Positions 33,122 to 41,734 of a stretch of 49,795 bases of DNA are shown here, piece by piece (within the stretch, counting starts at the first letter, position 1; every line of letters starts with the position of its first letter). Source of the stretch: Firmicutes bacterium UBA5227 (GTDB lineage: Bacteria; Bacillota; Clostridia; Tissierellales; Sedimentibacteraceae); the NCBI GenBank assembly GCA_002409285.1, contig DHUT01000045.1, positions 1-49,795 of the forward strand. Direction: 5' to 3'. A program made the translations under genes and the position numbers. The notes under the pieces were generated by a model, which did no database searches, was not told where the DNA came from, and saw only the letters and a list, made by a program, of their open reading frames with translations.

Positions 33122-34910
33122 GAAAGTAATTTCTATCGCAGTTGTTTTAGCACTTGTTTTTGGAGGAGGAATTTTAACTGCAAAGCTTTTGGCTCCGGAT
33201 TCCTCCCAGGTTTCTACCGGCCCAAGATATTCCACAAAAGCTGTAGAAAAGGGCGATATAGTTCAGGGGGTAAATATTACAGGTCAATTAAACGGAAACT
33301 GGGGCGGCTCAATTACTGCGCCCAAGCCGGAAGGAGTAACCGATTCAAACGGATCACCTGTAAATGTTACATACACCGTTGAAGAAGTGTTTGTCAGCCC
33401 AAATCAAATGATAAAAAAAGGTGACAATCTTGTAAGGCTTTCCGCAACAAACTTAGGAGACATACTGGATGATTTGAATGATAATATTCAAAAAAAGCAG
33501 GAAGAAATACAGAAAAAAAACGAAGAAACTAAAAAGATGACAGAAGACCTTGGCAAGTATCTGAACAAGAACATAACAGACGTGAGTCAGGTCAATCCTT
33601 ATGAGGGAATTGTATTTAATGCTCCCATAAGAGGAAGACTGACAGAGCTGAATGTGGAAGAAGGGGAAGTCATTGAGAAGAATACCCTGGCAACAATTGT
33701 TGACGACAGCAAGGTAAAAATATCATTTAAGGTTAATACAATTGAATATTCCAACCTGAAGGAAGGACAGAAGGTCTTGCTGCAATACAGGAGAGTGCTG
33801 GAAGGCGGAGGGTCGCAAACAGCATTTGACGGATTCTATTCGGGAGTTATAAAAAAATTAAACTCTAACCAGGTACCAAGCACCGACGGTATTACATATG
33901 TTCATAACGGAACTATTGAAGCAGATAATCCCGGACTTGTTCAACCAGAAATGATTGCCGCCATATATACAGACAGCAATGGATTCCCGGGGACGGTGTT
34001 TGCATACAACGGAACAGTGGATGCATTCGTGAATCAAAAAAAAGTATCCCTGTCCCTTTCGGGTGTATCCTGGGGTGAAGATTCCAATGTTGTTGCTACA
34101 GATGTATATGTAAGCGAGAATGAATTTGTCGAGGAAGGGGATTTGCTTGCACGAATTGCAGGAAGTGATGTTACCAAAAAAATAGAGGGAGATATAAGCG
34201 CAATAAAAACAAAGCAAGAAGAGGCTTTGAAGATTAACGAAGAGATAGGGGATATATATAAAAAAATAGATAAGGTTTCTGAGCTTACATCAAAGCTTAT
34301 GGTAACAGCACCGGCTGACGGAATGGTTTCCTATGTGAATTACGATGTGGGTGCCACCATACAGGCTTCGGATTCAAGCGATCAGTGGTCATTGCAGCTG
34401 ATGGATATGTATAACACCAATGAAATGTACATATACACCAGAGTATCGGATTTGGATGTTTTGTATATCAGGCAGGATGCTCCTGTGGATGTAACTGTGG
34501 ATGCTCTGCCTGGAGAAAAATTTGAAGGAACAGTAATGAGCTTCGATCAATACACCGATAGGGATGGCAAGACTGTATACAATGTTCAGATAAAGGTCGA
34601 AGGAAGAGAAGGCTTAAGACCGGGTATGAATACAAATTGTTTTGTTAATTCCGGAGAAGCATTTGATACACTTCTTGTACCAATTGAAGCGGTGTTTGAG
34701 GAAGACGGAGTACAAAAGGTTGAAGTTATGAACGAAAATAATGAACCCGAAGTTGTTGAAATAGAAACAGGCTTGATGAACGATAAATTTGTAGAGGTTT
34801 TAAGCGGTCTGGAGGAAGGACAGCAGGTTGTAACAGGAAGTACCAAGGACTTGATGCCAAGCCAGTCAGTACCGGAGAATGATTCGCTGTTACCAAGTAC
34901 TAATCAATAA
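33114..34910 (+). CDS. HlyD/MacA-type periplasmic adaptor-like protein
   Basis: 598 residues with an N-terminal membrane anchor (VISIAVVLALVFGGGILTAKLL), lipoyl-like halves with VFVSPNQMIKKGDNL and DGMVSYVNYDVG, coiled-coil segments (residues about 125-140 and 365-395), a barrel domain (PVDVTVDALPGEKFEGTV) and a C-terminal membrane-proximal domain (FVEVLSGLEEGQQVVTG). In Gram-positive cells such adaptors bridge the MacB-type permease to the exterior. About 200 residues longer than a usual MacA, with two separate lipoyl/barrel pairs. Confidence 0.8.
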   Translation: MYKKVISIAVVLALVFGGGILTAKLLAPDSSQVSTGPRYSTKAVEKGDIVQGVNITGQLNGNWGGSITAPKPEGVTDSNGSPVNVTYTVEEVFVSPNQMIKKGDNLVRLSATNLGDILDDLNDNIQKKQEEIQKKNEETKKMTEDLGKYLNKNITDVSQVNPYEGIVFNAPIRGRLTELNVEEGEVIEKNTLATIVDDSKVKISFKVNTIEYSNLKEGQKVLLQYRRVLEGGGSQTAFDGFYSGVIKKLNSNQVPSTDGITYVHNGTIEADNPGLVQPEMIAAIYTDSNGFPGTVFAYNGTVDAFVNQKKVSLSLSGVSWGEDSNVVATDVYVSENEFVEEGDLLARIAGSDVTKKIEGDISAIKTKQEEALKINEEIGDIYKKIDKVSELTSKLMVTAPADGMVSYVNYDVGATIQASDSSDQWSLQLMDMYNTNEMYIYTRVSDLDVLYIRQDAPVDVTVDALPGEKFEGTVMSFDQYTDRDGKTVYNVQIKVEGREGLRPGMNTNCFVNSGEAFDTLLVPIEAVFEEDGVQKVEVMNENNEPEVVEIETGLMNDKFVEVLSGLEEGQQVVTGSTKDLMPSQSVPENDSLLPSTNQ

Positions 34911-34922
34911 GGAGTGATGATA

Positions 34923-36278
34923 ATGCAAGATAAAGGAAGGGCTTCATCTCTTCTTGTAAGGTTGAAATTTTCTGCTTTGATGGCATTTGACGGCATAAAA
35001 TCCAATTTACTGAGAACATTTCTCACAGTGCTTGGTATCTCTATAGGAGTTGCTGCTGTTATAAGCTTAATGGGAATAGGTGAAGGTGCAAGAAGATCTA
35101 TAGTTTCCCAATTTGAAAGCCTCGGCGAAAATGTTATAGTAATTAAATCAAATGCGGAGAATGTTGTTTTTAGTCCTGAGGAAGCTGAAGAATTGCCGGG
35201 TAGAGTTACAGGAATAGAATATGCAACCCCTGTAGTTTATACCAAGGATACTCCCATAAGGTGGAGAAGAGATGAAAGTGAAATGAACATTGTAGGTGTA
35301 AATCAGTACTATACTGAAATAAAGGATCATCCTATTATGTCGGGTAATTTTTTTACATCTCTTCATGTTAAACAAAGGTCTCCTGTTGCGGTACTTGGCT
35401 ACAATGTAGCTAACAACCTACTCAACGGAAGAAGTCCAGTAGGGCAGACGATTAAAATAAATGGTATAAATTATCGCATAGTGGGAGTGCTTTCTCAAAA
35501 GGGAGAGGGAAAGGGCGATGATATTGATAATAAAATAGTCATACCATATACTTCCGCAATGAAAATTACGGATACAAAGGATATATTGGAGATCTGGGCG
35601 AAATCAAACAATGCTGAAGATGCTGAACTGGCAATGGTTCAGCTTGGCAGGATTTACAAACGCAAAATCGGCATGGGAAACAATATCCGTCCTGATGATG
35701 GTCAAGAGCAGGAATCTTCCGGAGAAGGGGAAGTATCTGTGGAAGATTCCGCTGAAACTATGCCGGTGCCGGATACAGAAACCGGTTCAGAACCGACCCC
35801 TTCGGAAGACAATGAAAATGTGTTTAAAAAGGGAGAAGAGCCGCTTACCATTACAAGCCTGAATAATTTAGTAAAAGAAGCAGACCAGGCAAACCGTATA
35901 ATGACCGTATTGCTTGGAGGAATAGCGGCTGTATCGCTGTTGGTAGGCGGTATAGGAATTATGAATATAATGCTTGTGGCGGTTACCGAAAGAACCAGTG
36001 AAATAGGTGTCAGGAGGGCTCTGGGTGCAAAAAAGGAGGACCTTCTGATCCAGTTTTTGCTTGAAGCAGTATATGTAAGTATAATCGGATGCGTAGTTGG
36101 AATTATACTTGGTTACTGGGTTGTGAACATTGTTTCCAACTATGGACTTACTGCGGTAGTCAGCATGGACTCAGTAAAAATAGCTGTGTTTGTAGCCTTG
36201 TCATCAGGATTGCTGTTTGGTGTTTATCCTGCAATAAACGCTTCAAGTCTGCCGCCTGTGGAGGCACTGAAGAGATAA
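34923..36278 (+). CDS. MacB-type ABC permease (FtsX family)
   Basis: 451 residues: helix 1 (LLRTFLTVLGISIGVAAVISLMGI), an extracellular MacB core (ENVIVIKSNAENV, YRIVGVLSQKGEG), then three C-terminal helices (VLLGGIAAVSLLVGGIGIMNIMLV with the TERTSEIGVRRALGA motif). An acidic, Pro/Ser-rich stretch of about 50 residues interrupts the extracellular part. AAGGAG favours ATG 34923. It ends with PPVEALKR as usual. Confidence 0.85.
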   Translation: MQDKGRASSLLVRLKFSALMAFDGIKSNLLRTFLTVLGISIGVAAVISLMGIGEGARRSIVSQFESLGENVIVIKSNAENVVFSPEEAEELPGRVTGIEYATPVVYTKDTPIRWRRDESEMNIVGVNQYYTEIKDHPIMSGNFFTSLHVKQRSPVAVLGYNVANNLLNGRSPVGQTIKINGINYRIVGVLSQKGEGKGDDIDNKIVIPYTSAMKITDTKDILEIWAKSNNAEDAELAMVQLGRIYKRKIGMGNNIRPDDGQEQESSGEGEVSVEDSAETMPVPDTETGSEPTPSEDNENVFKKGEEPLTITSLNNLVKEADQANRIMTVLLGGIAAVSLLVGGIGIMNIMLVAVTERTSEIGVRRALGAKKEDLLIQFLLEAVYVSIIGCVVGIILGYWVVNIVSNYGLTAVVSMDSVKIAVFVALSSGLLFGVYPAINASSLPPVEALKR

Positions 36279-36287
36279 TAGAGTAAA

Positions 36288-36323
36288 TTAAAAGAGGTTG
36301 TAATAATACCTCTTTTAATTTTA
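36288..36323 (+). terminator. Intrinsic terminator of the MacAB-type operon
   Basis: AAAAGAGG pairs with CCTCTTTT around an 11-nt loop, followed by a T-rich tail. Confidence 0.8.
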
Positions 36324-36378
36324 GTTAAATTGTTATATAATTAAGAAAAAAGTTAATGAAAAACCAAGGATGGTCGTT

Positions 36379-37434
36379 ATGATTCTTACAGGCAGTATTG
36401 AACCTTCAATGATAATTGAGTCTTTCTTTGTAATTATGGCTTTGCTGATGTTTCGAAATATTATAACAAAAGTTATAATAAAACTGATTAGAAGGTTTTC
36501 GGACAAGTATGGCTTTAAAAATATTGTGCTTATTGCAGAATCGGTTGAAAGAAATATTTCGAATTTTATAGTTTATTCCGCAATATATTTTGGATTATCA
36601 GTTTTTCCCTTTAATCCTTCAATACTTCTGTTTATTAACAGGCTATACAGAATATTAGTCATTGTAACGGTAACTCAGGTATCGTTGAAGGTTGTTACAG
36701 TATATTCAGAGGTTTTAAATAACAATTATTTAAAAAATACTCAAAATGAAAAGGCACAGGCGACCAAGACAGTATTTCCGATTATGTCAAAGCTTATTAA
36801 GGCTGTAATCATAATTATAGCAGTTGTTGCAATAGCTGTGGAATTCAATTTTAGACAGTTAAGCAGCGTTATGGCGGGTCTGGGGATAGGAGGCGCAGCT
36901 CTGGCACTGGCTTCTCAGGATATAATCAAAAACTTTTTCGGAGGATTTGTAATACTTGCGGAAAAATCCTTTAATGTCGGTGACTGGGTTAAAATTGATA
37001 CGTTTGAAGGAACTGTTGAAGAGTTGGGATTAAGAAGCACTAAAATAAGAACAATCGACAAGGAATTAGTTATTGTACCAAATTCAAGGTTTGCCGACAG
37101 AGAGATAATAAATTACAGCATAAGAGAAAACAGGAGAGTTAGCTTTGTATTGGGGATTTCATACAAAACTTCTTCGGATAAGCTTAAAGCTGTGATTGAC
37201 AGTATTAAAAATGTACTTGACAGCCATCCAATGGTTAAAGAAGATTCGGCACTTGTGAAGTTTACAAATTTCGGAGCCGGCTCATTTGAAATTTCAGTTC
37301 AATATTTGACTATTACGGCTGATTATGGGGCGTATATGGAAATAAAAAACAATATAAACTTTAAAATAATTGATATATTTAATGGGGAAGATATAGAATT
37401 TGCGTTTCCCGGAATGAATATTTACATGAATTAA
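36379..37434 (+). CDS. Small-conductance mechanosensitive channel (MscS family)
   Basis: About 351 residues with four or more membrane segments and the MscS pore helix (LSSVMAGLGIGGAALALASQDIIKNFFGGFVIL), then the beta domain with FNVGDWVKIDTFEGTVEELGLRSTKIRT and IVPNSRFADREIINYS. It opens under membrane tension to release osmolytes. AAGGA is closest to ATG 36379. TATAAT at 36336 may serve it. Confidence 0.85.
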   Translation: MILTGSIEPSMIIESFFVIMALLMFRNIITKVIIKLIRRFSDKYGFKNIVLIAESVERNISNFIVYSAIYFGLSVFPFNPSILLFINRLYRILVIVTVTQVSLKVVTVYSEVLNNNYLKNTQNEKAQATKTVFPIMSKLIKAVIIIIAVVAIAVEFNFRQLSSVMAGLGIGGAALALASQDIIKNFFGGFVILAEKSFNVGDWVKIDTFEGTVEELGLRSTKIRTIDKELVIVPNSRFADREIINYSIRENRRVSFVLGISYKTSSDKLKAVIDSIKNVLDSHPMVKEDSALVKFTNFGAGSFEISVQYLTITADYGAYMEIKNNINFKIIDIFNGEDIEFAFPGMNIYMN

Positions 37435-37495
37435 GTATCTTTAAAATAGTATATTTTATTGAGCAATTGATAAAATAGCGAAAAGTGGAGGAATA

Positions 37496-37879
37496 ATGGA
37501 ATTTAATCTGAAAGTTGGACTAAAAGAAAAGCAGGAAAAAACAGTAACGATGAATGACACCGCAAAGGTATTCGGAAGTGGGGCAGCAGAGGTTTTTGCG
37601 ACTCCAATGATGATAGGACTTATGGAAGCTGCTTCCATGAATGCGGTAAAAAAATATATTCCGGAAGGATTTTCAACAGTTGGAACAAGTGTAAACATAA
37701 AGCATATAAGTGCGACAGCAGTTGGGAAAAAAGTATGGGCAGAGGCTGAACTAATTGAAATCGATGGGAAAAGACTTGTTTTTAAAGTTGATGCCTATGA
37801 CGATGACAAAAAAATCGGTGAAGGGACACACGAAAGATTTATAATAGACGAAGAAAAATTTATGTGCAAATTAAAATAA
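37496..37879 (+). CDS. Thioesterase, FlK/hot-dog family
   Basis: 127 residues with the hot-dog pattern VFGSGAAEVFATPMMIGLMEAASM (Thr and Glu) and GTSVNIKHISATAVGKKV (His), the residues that form the Thr-Glu-His triad of FlK-type acyl-CoA thioesterases. GGAGG precedes the ATG. Substrate unknown. Confidence 0.8.
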   Translation: MEFNLKVGLKEKQEKTVTMNDTAKVFGSGAAEVFATPMMIGLMEAASMNAVKKYIPEGFSTVGTSVNIKHISATAVGKKVWAEAELIEIDGKRLVFKVDAYDDDKKIGEGTHERFIIDEEKFMCKLK

Positions 37880-37892
37880 TTTTATAATTGTA

Positions 37893-37921
37893 TTTACTTT
37901 ATACATTTTTTTTAGTAAAAT
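37893..37921 (+). promoter_or_regulatory. Promoter of nrdR
   Basis: -35 TTTACT (37893-37898), 17-nt spacer, -10 TAAAAT (37916-37921). Confidence 0.5.
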
Positions 37922-37942
37922 CAGTAAAAGGAGGACAGTATT

Positions 37943-38404
37943 ATGAAGTGTCCAAAATGCAATTATTCGGAAAGCAAGGTTGTAGACACAAGACCTACAG
38001 ACGATGGATTTAAAATAAGACGTCGTAGGGAATGCATGGAATGTGGTTATCGTTTTACTACCTATGAGAAAATAGAAGAAACACAAATTGTGGTTATCAA
38101 AAGAGACGGAACCAGACAGGGATATAACCGGGATAAAATAATAAACGGTCTTATCAGAGCCTGTGACAAACGATCCGTAAGCCTGGAGCAAATAGAGGGA
38201 ATTGCCGATAAAGTTGAAAGACAGCTTTTAAATACATTTCAGAATGAGGTTTCTACTGAAGTTATCGGAGAACTGGTTATGAACGAGCTTCAGGGTGTGG
38301 ATGACGTTGCATACGTAAGATTTGCTTCTGTTTACAGAAAATTTAAAGACATTAACACCTTTATGGATGAACTGAAAAAAATCCTTGATGAAAGAAAAAA
38401 ATAA
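37943..38404 (+). CDS. nrdR: Transcriptional repressor NrdR
   Basis: 153 residues: zinc ribbon MKCPKCNYSESKV with C-x2-C pairs (CMECGYRF) then an ATP-cone domain (IVVIKRDGTRQGYNRDKI, QGVDDVAYVRFASVYRKF). NrdR binds NrdR boxes of ribonucleotide reductase genes and senses (d)ATP. No nrd gene is in the window. GGAGG precedes the ATG. Confidence 0.95.
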   Translation: MKCPKCNYSESKVVDTRPTDDGFKIRRRRECMECGYRFTTYEKIEETQIVVIKRDGTRQGYNRDKIINGLIRACDKRSVSLEQIEGIADKVERQLLNTFQNEVSTEVIGELVMNELQGVDDVAYVRFASVYRKFKDINTFMDELKKILDERKK

Positions 38405-38418
38405 CAAGGGGGTATAAG

Positions 38419-39051
38419 ATGTATATTAATATTGATGTACTGAATATAACAAATGGCAATACTAAAATGGTAGATACCGAATTCGGAAGAATGCATATAG
38501 AAAAAATTGAAGCAGGAAAGCTGCAACTGTTGACCGGACGAATAATAGCAACCGATCCTATTTTGATGTATGATGATGAAGGCTATTCAGAGAGCGTTAA
38601 GCCCGGAACATATCCTGTTTACATATATGTTGGAAAAACCGGAGACAGAAAGAAACAAACTGTTGCCGCAGAGCTTAGATTTAGCAATAGTGACATCATT
38701 AGATGGGAGATGGCCTTGTTAAAAGGCGAATCTTCAAAGGGATTTGCTCAAGATGAATTTATGGGATACGAAGTTGAAAATGGGCTTGGATGTTTCATGG
38801 ACGAATCAGTATTGGAAATTATGGATGTAATGAGTGAAGAAGAACTTGAAAAATTTGAAAAGAGTGTAAGACATGAAATAAGAAAAAACGAATGTTCATG
38901 TGCGGATGTGATTATTGACAAAAAAAAGGGAAGCAACATTATTATTTTTGCCAGCGGTTGGAATGAGGGAACTTTTCCTACCTACTACGGCTTTGACAAA
39001 AATAACAAGCTTGCCAGGCTTGTTACGGACTTTATGGTTATAGAGAAATAA
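38419..39051 (+). CDS. DUF4241 family protein
   Basis: 210 residues with the DUF4241 ending: FASGWNEGTFPTYYGFDKNN and a TDF segment, preceded by GRIIATDPILMYDD and a PGTYPVYIYVGKTG stretch. Function unknown. It starts 14 nt after nrdR with GGGGG upstream and is closed by a terminator. Confidence 0.75.
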   Translation: MYINIDVLNITNGNTKMVDTEFGRMHIEKIEAGKLQLLTGRIIATDPILMYDDEGYSESVKPGTYPVYIYVGKTGDRKKQTVAAELRFSNSDIIRWEMALLKGESSKGFAQDEFMGYEVENGLGCFMDESVLEIMDVMSEEELEKFEKSVRHEIRKNECSCADVIIDKKKGSNIIIFASGWNEGTFPTYYGFDKNNKLARLVTDFMVIEK

Positions 39052-39056
39052 TGAAT

Positions 39057-39086
39057 GCGGGGAGCAGAAACCCGCTTGTTTTTTTC
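39057..39086 (+). terminator. Intrinsic terminator after the DUF4241 gene
   Basis: GCGGG (39057-39061) pairs with CCCGC (39071-39075) and is followed by a T-run. Confidence 0.8.
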
Positions 39087-39142
39087 CTTATCTTAAAACA
39101 CATCTTCCTCTCTCGAAATTTCAGAAAATATTTTATACAACC

Positions 39143-39171
39143 TTGAAATATTTTTTAATAGATGATAAAAT
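39143..39171 (+). promoter_or_regulatory. Promoter of the NusG_II/Gx-transporter cluster
   Basis: -35 TTGAAA (39143-39148), 17-nt spacer, -10 TAAAAT (39166-39171). Confidence 0.55.
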
Positions 39172-39202
39172 GAATAATCTATAATACAGAAAAAGGACTG
39201 AC

Positions 39203-39595
39203 ATGAGAAATAAAATTAACAAATATGATATTGCTTTAATTGCGGCTATAGTTGCGGTGAATGTTTTAATTTTAATTTACGGAGCATTCAATACTGCTGA
39301 CAAGGGGAAAAAAATAGCTTATGTTTATTCGGATAACCGGCTTGTCGGTGAATATACATTGACTGAAGATTATGAAACGGAATTTAAGGTTGAGGTGGAT
39401 TCAGGCTACAATATCGTACATATTCAGGATGGCAGCGTATGGATACAAGATGCTACATGTCCTGATAAGGTGTGTCTCCATCAGGGTAAAATAAGCAAAG
39501 ACGGTGAAATAATAGTCTGCCTTCCCAACAGGCTGATGATACAGATTGAAGATAACTCCGAAACGGAAGATATGACAGACATTATAGTTAAATAG
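39203..39595 (+). CDS. NusG domain II-like membrane protein
   Basis: 130 residues: one N-terminal helix (IALIAAIVAVNVLILIYGAF) and a NusG_II-type domain with IQDGSVWIQDATCPDKVCLHQGKI and IVCLPNRLMIQI. The C-x4-C pair is characteristic. It is commonly next to Gx-type transporters, as here. Function unknown, not a transcription factor. Confidence 0.75.
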   Translation: MRNKINKYDIALIAAIVAVNVLILIYGAFNTADKGKKIAYVYSDNRLVGEYTLTEDYETEFKVEVDSGYNIVHIQDGSVWIQDATCPDKVCLHQGKISKDGEIIVCLPNRLMIQIEDNSETEDMTDIIVK

Positions 39596-39614
39596 CAAAA
39601 AGAAAGAGAATATT

Positions 39615-40133
39615 ATGAATAAATTGCAAAGATATATATTTTTAGCGCTTTTAACGGCGGGAGCATTGATATTAAGCATAATCGAAGGAATGATTCCTCT
39701 TCCCTATATAGCTCCGGGAGCCAAGCTTGGGTTGTCTAATATTGTAACGTTGTCAGTTATAGTTGTATTTGGCTTTAAGGATGCACTGCTGGTGGTTGTC
39801 ATCAGATGCATTTTATTAATGCTTGTGGCAACGAACCCCATAACATTTATCTACAGCATTGTAAGCGGTATAGTAAGTACCATAGTGATGAGCATCGGGT
39901 GCAGATACCTTAAGAAATTAAGCTTAATCGGAGTCAGCGTCTTAGGTGCCATGGCACATAATGCTTCACAAATTACAGTTGCCGCAATACTGTTCAATAC
40001 TCCAAACATGTATTATTACCTTCCTGTTTTGGCGTTTGTAAGTATATTTACGGGGTGCTTTGTAGGATATACATCAATTTTTGTAACCGATAATTTAGAT
40101 AGAACCTTATTAAAATTAAAAAGAGAGATATAA
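39615..40133 (+). CDS. Gx transporter family protein (heptaprenyl diphosphate synthase component I-like)
   Basis: 172 residues with five or so hydrophobic segments; APGAKLGLSNIVTLSVIVVFG and SIVSGIVSTIVMSIGC are typical of the Gx_transp family. These are proposed substrate-binding membrane components; annotation as prenyl synthase component is historical. It follows the NusG_II gene after 19 nt. Confidence 0.75.
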   Translation: MNKLQRYIFLALLTAGALILSIIEGMIPLPYIAPGAKLGLSNIVTLSVIVVFGFKDALLVVVIRCILLMLVATNPITFIYSIVSGIVSTIVMSIGCRYLKKLSLIGVSVLGAMAHNASQITVAAILFNTPNMYYYLPVLAFVSIFTGCFVGYTSIFVTDNLDRTLLKLKREI

Positions 40134-40135
40134 TT

Positions 40136-40381
40136 ATGAGAAAAGGCGGAAATTCGATTTATTTAATTTTGTTGATTTTAACTTCAGCAATAATTGGTAC
40201 AATATTGGGTAAAGCATTTTCAGGGTATTTTCCGGTATTGAACTATGGAGAATCTATAGGATTTGGACCTGCCACTCTAAACTTAAGCATATTTTCCGTA
40301 ACCTTCGGATTTAGTGCAAATCTTACCGTAGCAGGAATAATTGGTATATTAATTGCAATAATAGCTTACAGAAAGCTTTAA
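40136..40381 (+). CDS. DUF4321 family membrane protein
   Basis: 81 residues with two membrane helices (ILLILTSAIIGTILGKAF and LTVAGIIGILIAIIAY) and a FGPATLNLSIFSVTFGFSAN loop, matching DUF4321. Function unknown. It is often near maf and radC in Clostridia, as here. Confidence 0.7.
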   Translation: MRKGGNSIYLILLILTSAIIGTILGKAFSGYFPVLNYGESIGFGPATLNLSIFSVTFGFSANLTVAGIIGILIAIIAYRKL

Positions 40382-40388
40382 GGTAACT

Positions 40389-40967
40389 ATGAAAAATATA
40401 ATTTTGGCATCAAAATCTCCAAGGCGCATTGAAATGCTTGGAAAATATGTAAAGAACATTATAGTCTGTCCTTCTGACACAAAAGAAATAGTTAATGAAA
40501 ATGATTTTCCAAAAATAACTGTTATGAAAATTGCTCTGGCAAAAGCTCTTGCAGTGGGTGAAAAATGCAGTGATAAGGGGATAATAATATCTGCGGATAC
40601 AGTTGTTTATCTGGATAGAATAATGGGAAAGCCACAAAATTACACTGAAGGTTACGAAATGCTGAAATTACTTTCGGGTAAAATACACAGCGTTTTTACG
40701 GGTGTTTGCATTATAGACAGTGAAAACAATAAAAGAATAGTTGACTATGAAGAAACAACTGTTGAATTTAATGAGCTTACAGATGATTTAATCATAAAAT
40801 ATTTAGATACAGGTGAATTTAAAGACAAAGCAGGGGCATACGGAATACAGGGCTATGGAGAGTTGTTTGTAAAAGCAATCCATGGCTGCTATAACAATGT
40901 AAAAGGACTGCCTTTAACTAAACTTAACAACCTTTTGACAAAACATTTTTCTCTTAATTTGCTTTAA
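40389..40967 (+). CDS. maf: Maf-like nucleotide pyrophosphatase
   Basis: 192 residues with ILASKSPRRIEMLGKYV at the start, SADTVVYLDRIMGKP in the centre and GEFKDKAGAYGIQGYGELFV near the end, the Maf signature. Maf proteins hydrolyse non-canonical nucleoside triphosphates. Short GGTAACT before the ATG gives a weak RBS, so coupling with the gene above is likely. Confidence 0.85.
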   Translation: MKNIILASKSPRRIEMLGKYVKNIIVCPSDTKEIVNENDFPKITVMKIALAKALAVGEKCSDKGIIISADTVVYLDRIMGKPQNYTEGYEMLKLLSGKIHSVFTGVCIIDSENNKRIVDYEETTVEFNELTDDLIIKYLDTGEFKDKAGAYGIQGYGELFVKAIHGCYNNVKGLPLTKLNNLLTKHFSLNLL

Positions 40968-40996
40968 AACTATATCATTGCATATTGGAGGTAAAA

Positions 40997-41686
40997 ATGG
41001 ACAATACTAATTATACCATAAAATCAATACCTGAGGAAGACAGACCCCAGGAAAAATTGTTGAAATATGGTGCAAATAATTTGTCTAACTCAGAACTTAT
41101 TGCAGTAATTCTAAGAACAGGCAGTAGGGACGAAAATGTTGTAAAACTTTCTCAGCGTATATTGAGTGAAGATGGGAAAGGACTTAGGAACATAGCAGAA
41201 GGAACAGTTGAAAAATTCAAGTCTTTCAAAGGAATAAATGATGTTAAGGCATCTCAGCTCATGGCTGTGGCAGAATTAAGCAAAAGAATAAGCACATTAA
41301 AAATTGAAAAAATAAAAATTTCCTCTCCCAGCGATGCGGCTGTTTTACTGATGGAGGAAATGCGCTACTATAAAAAAGAATATTTTAAAATCATTCTCTT
41401 AGATACTAAAAACAACATTAAAAAAGTTTGTGAAATATCTGTTGGCAGTCTGAACTCATCCATTGTTCACCCAAGGGAAGTGTTTTCCGAAGCTGTTGTT
41501 AATTCAGCTTCATCTATAATTCTTGTACATAATCATCCCAGTGGAGAATCAGAACCCAGCCATGAAGATATTGTTTTGACTAACAGACTTGACGAATGTG
41601 GTAAAATATTAGGAATAAAAGTATTGGATCATATAATAATCGGTGATGGAGTGTTTTATAGCTTTAAAGAGGAAGGGTTACTTTAA
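40997..41686 (+). CDS. radC: RadC-like JAB domain protein
   Basis: 229 residues: helix-hairpin-helix region (LLKYGANNLSNSELIAVILRTG, FKGINDVKASQLMAV) and a JAB/MPN domain with EVFSEAVV and HNHPSGESEPSHED, the zinc-site HxHx7SxxD type. The DNA-repair role of RadC was withdrawn; function is unresolved. GGAGG favours ATG 40997. Confidence 0.85.
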   Translation: MDNTNYTIKSIPEEDRPQEKLLKYGANNLSNSELIAVILRTGSRDENVVKLSQRILSEDGKGLRNIAEGTVEKFKSFKGINDVKASQLMAVAELSKRISTLKIEKIKISSPSDAAVLLMEEMRYYKKEYFKIILLDTKNNIKKVCEISVGSLNSSIVHPREVFSEAVVNSASSIILVHNHPSGESEPSHEDIVLTNRLDECGKILGIKVLDHIIIGDGVFYSFKEEGLL

Positions 41687-41734
41687 TTATACTAATTAAA
41701 TTGAAAAAGTCGAAAGAACTGAAGGGAAAAAAAT

